Assembly: GCF_003062295.1 (NCBI RefSeq)
Contig: NZ_PYCN01000034.1
Span: 1 to 53,835, forward strand
Direction of reading: 5' to 3'
Source: Bradyrhizobium algeriense
GTDB lineage: Bacteria; Pseudomonadota; Alphaproteobacteria; Rhizobiales; Xanthobacteraceae
DNA: 53,835 nt
Shown: positions 53,725 through 53,835 of the stretch, piece after piece
Layout: the number at the start of each line of letters is the position of its first letter
Position numbering within the stretch: the stretch's first letter is position 1
Notes under the pieces: model-generated
The model's input: the letters and a program-made list of their open reading frames with translations, nothing else
Database searches by the model: none
What the model was told of the DNA's origin: nothing
Translations under genes and position numbers: made by a program

Positions 53725-53835
53725 CATAGGTGACATTTCGTACCGGACACATGGGTTACACTTTTCGCTTTTTTTGCAAGCGGGAGGTGTGGATGCCGTG
53801 GAAAGCGAGTTCGGTGATGGAAGAACGGCTTCGCT
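53725..53835 (+). mobile_element. left end of an insertion sequence (truncated by the window)
   Basis: The stretch from about 53728 (GGTGACATTTCGTACC, then GGACACATGGGTTACAC) reads like the terminal region of an IS481-type element. GGGAGGTGTGG precedes an ATG at 53793 that opens MPWKASSVMEERLR, the usual start of such transposases. The exact end of the element is a guess. Confidence 0.6.
53793..53835 (+). CDS. transposase N-terminus, partial
   Basis: The first 14 codons of a transposase resembling IS481-family proteins, running off the end of the window. The rest cannot be judged. Confidence 0.55.
   Translation, partial: MPWKASSVMEERLR

Overview
This window looks like a chromosomal segment of a Bradyrhizobium-type alphaproteobacterium. 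The evidence is its high-GC coding style, a fixL-fixJ-receiver-fixK2 cluster in the order known from Bradyrhizobium, a FixL whose haem-pocket residues fall at His200, Arg206 and Arg220 with the phosphorylated His at 291, an assimilatory NasT/NasS-NirA unit, and a wealth of ABC, TTT and PHB-type genes. All calls come from reading the sequence; no database search was run.

Layout. 1-5.1 kb: a PEP-CTERM secreted protein, argD with a striking arginine-rich leader and attenuator-like hairpin, a low-GC orphan gene, and rimO. 5.2-10.7 kb: nasT-nasS, then nirA behind a sigma-54 promoter and a terminator-bearing leader, then an iron-sulfur/flavin reductase likely to feed electrons to NirA. 10.9-16.4 kb: a beta-lactamase-fold hydrolase, a small membrane protein, the 5-oxoprolinase genes pxpB-pxpC-pxpA, an RraA-like protein and a cupin. 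16.4-22.3 kb: a lower-GC unit of a class III adenylate cyclase with TolB-like and TPR parts, a PAP2/vanadium-haloperoxidase-fold protein with 12 Gly-Ala-Ser repeats, and a cytoplasmic subtilase; a perfect CRP palindrome lies upstream.

22.3-33 kb: secreted small proteins, a PheC-like periplasmic protein, then an operon of sugar-type ABC transporter, 2-hydroxyacid dehydrogenase and amidase. 33-39.6 kb: a Spy/CpxP-like protein, VOC and acyl-CoA-dehydrogenase-like genes, PilZ, a Bug-type binding protein, a DsbA-like protein and a frameshifted class III aminotransferase. 39.8-52.4 kb: the oxygen-sensing core (fixK2, receiver, fixJ, fixL) and a CBS protein, alcohol dehydrogenase, dual kinase, CHAD protein, universal stress protein, phasin-like protein and a Pat-type acetyltransferase. 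Five TTGA-N6-TCAA boxes are placed where FixK2 would act on several of these. The window ends with a small P-loop kinase and the first codons of an IS transposase.

The two things most worth following up are the argD leader (perfect TTGACA, an essentially leaderless 28-codon ORF with 11 Arg, then a hairpin that can pair alternatively with the leader) and the CRP box-cyclase-PAP2-subtilase module.
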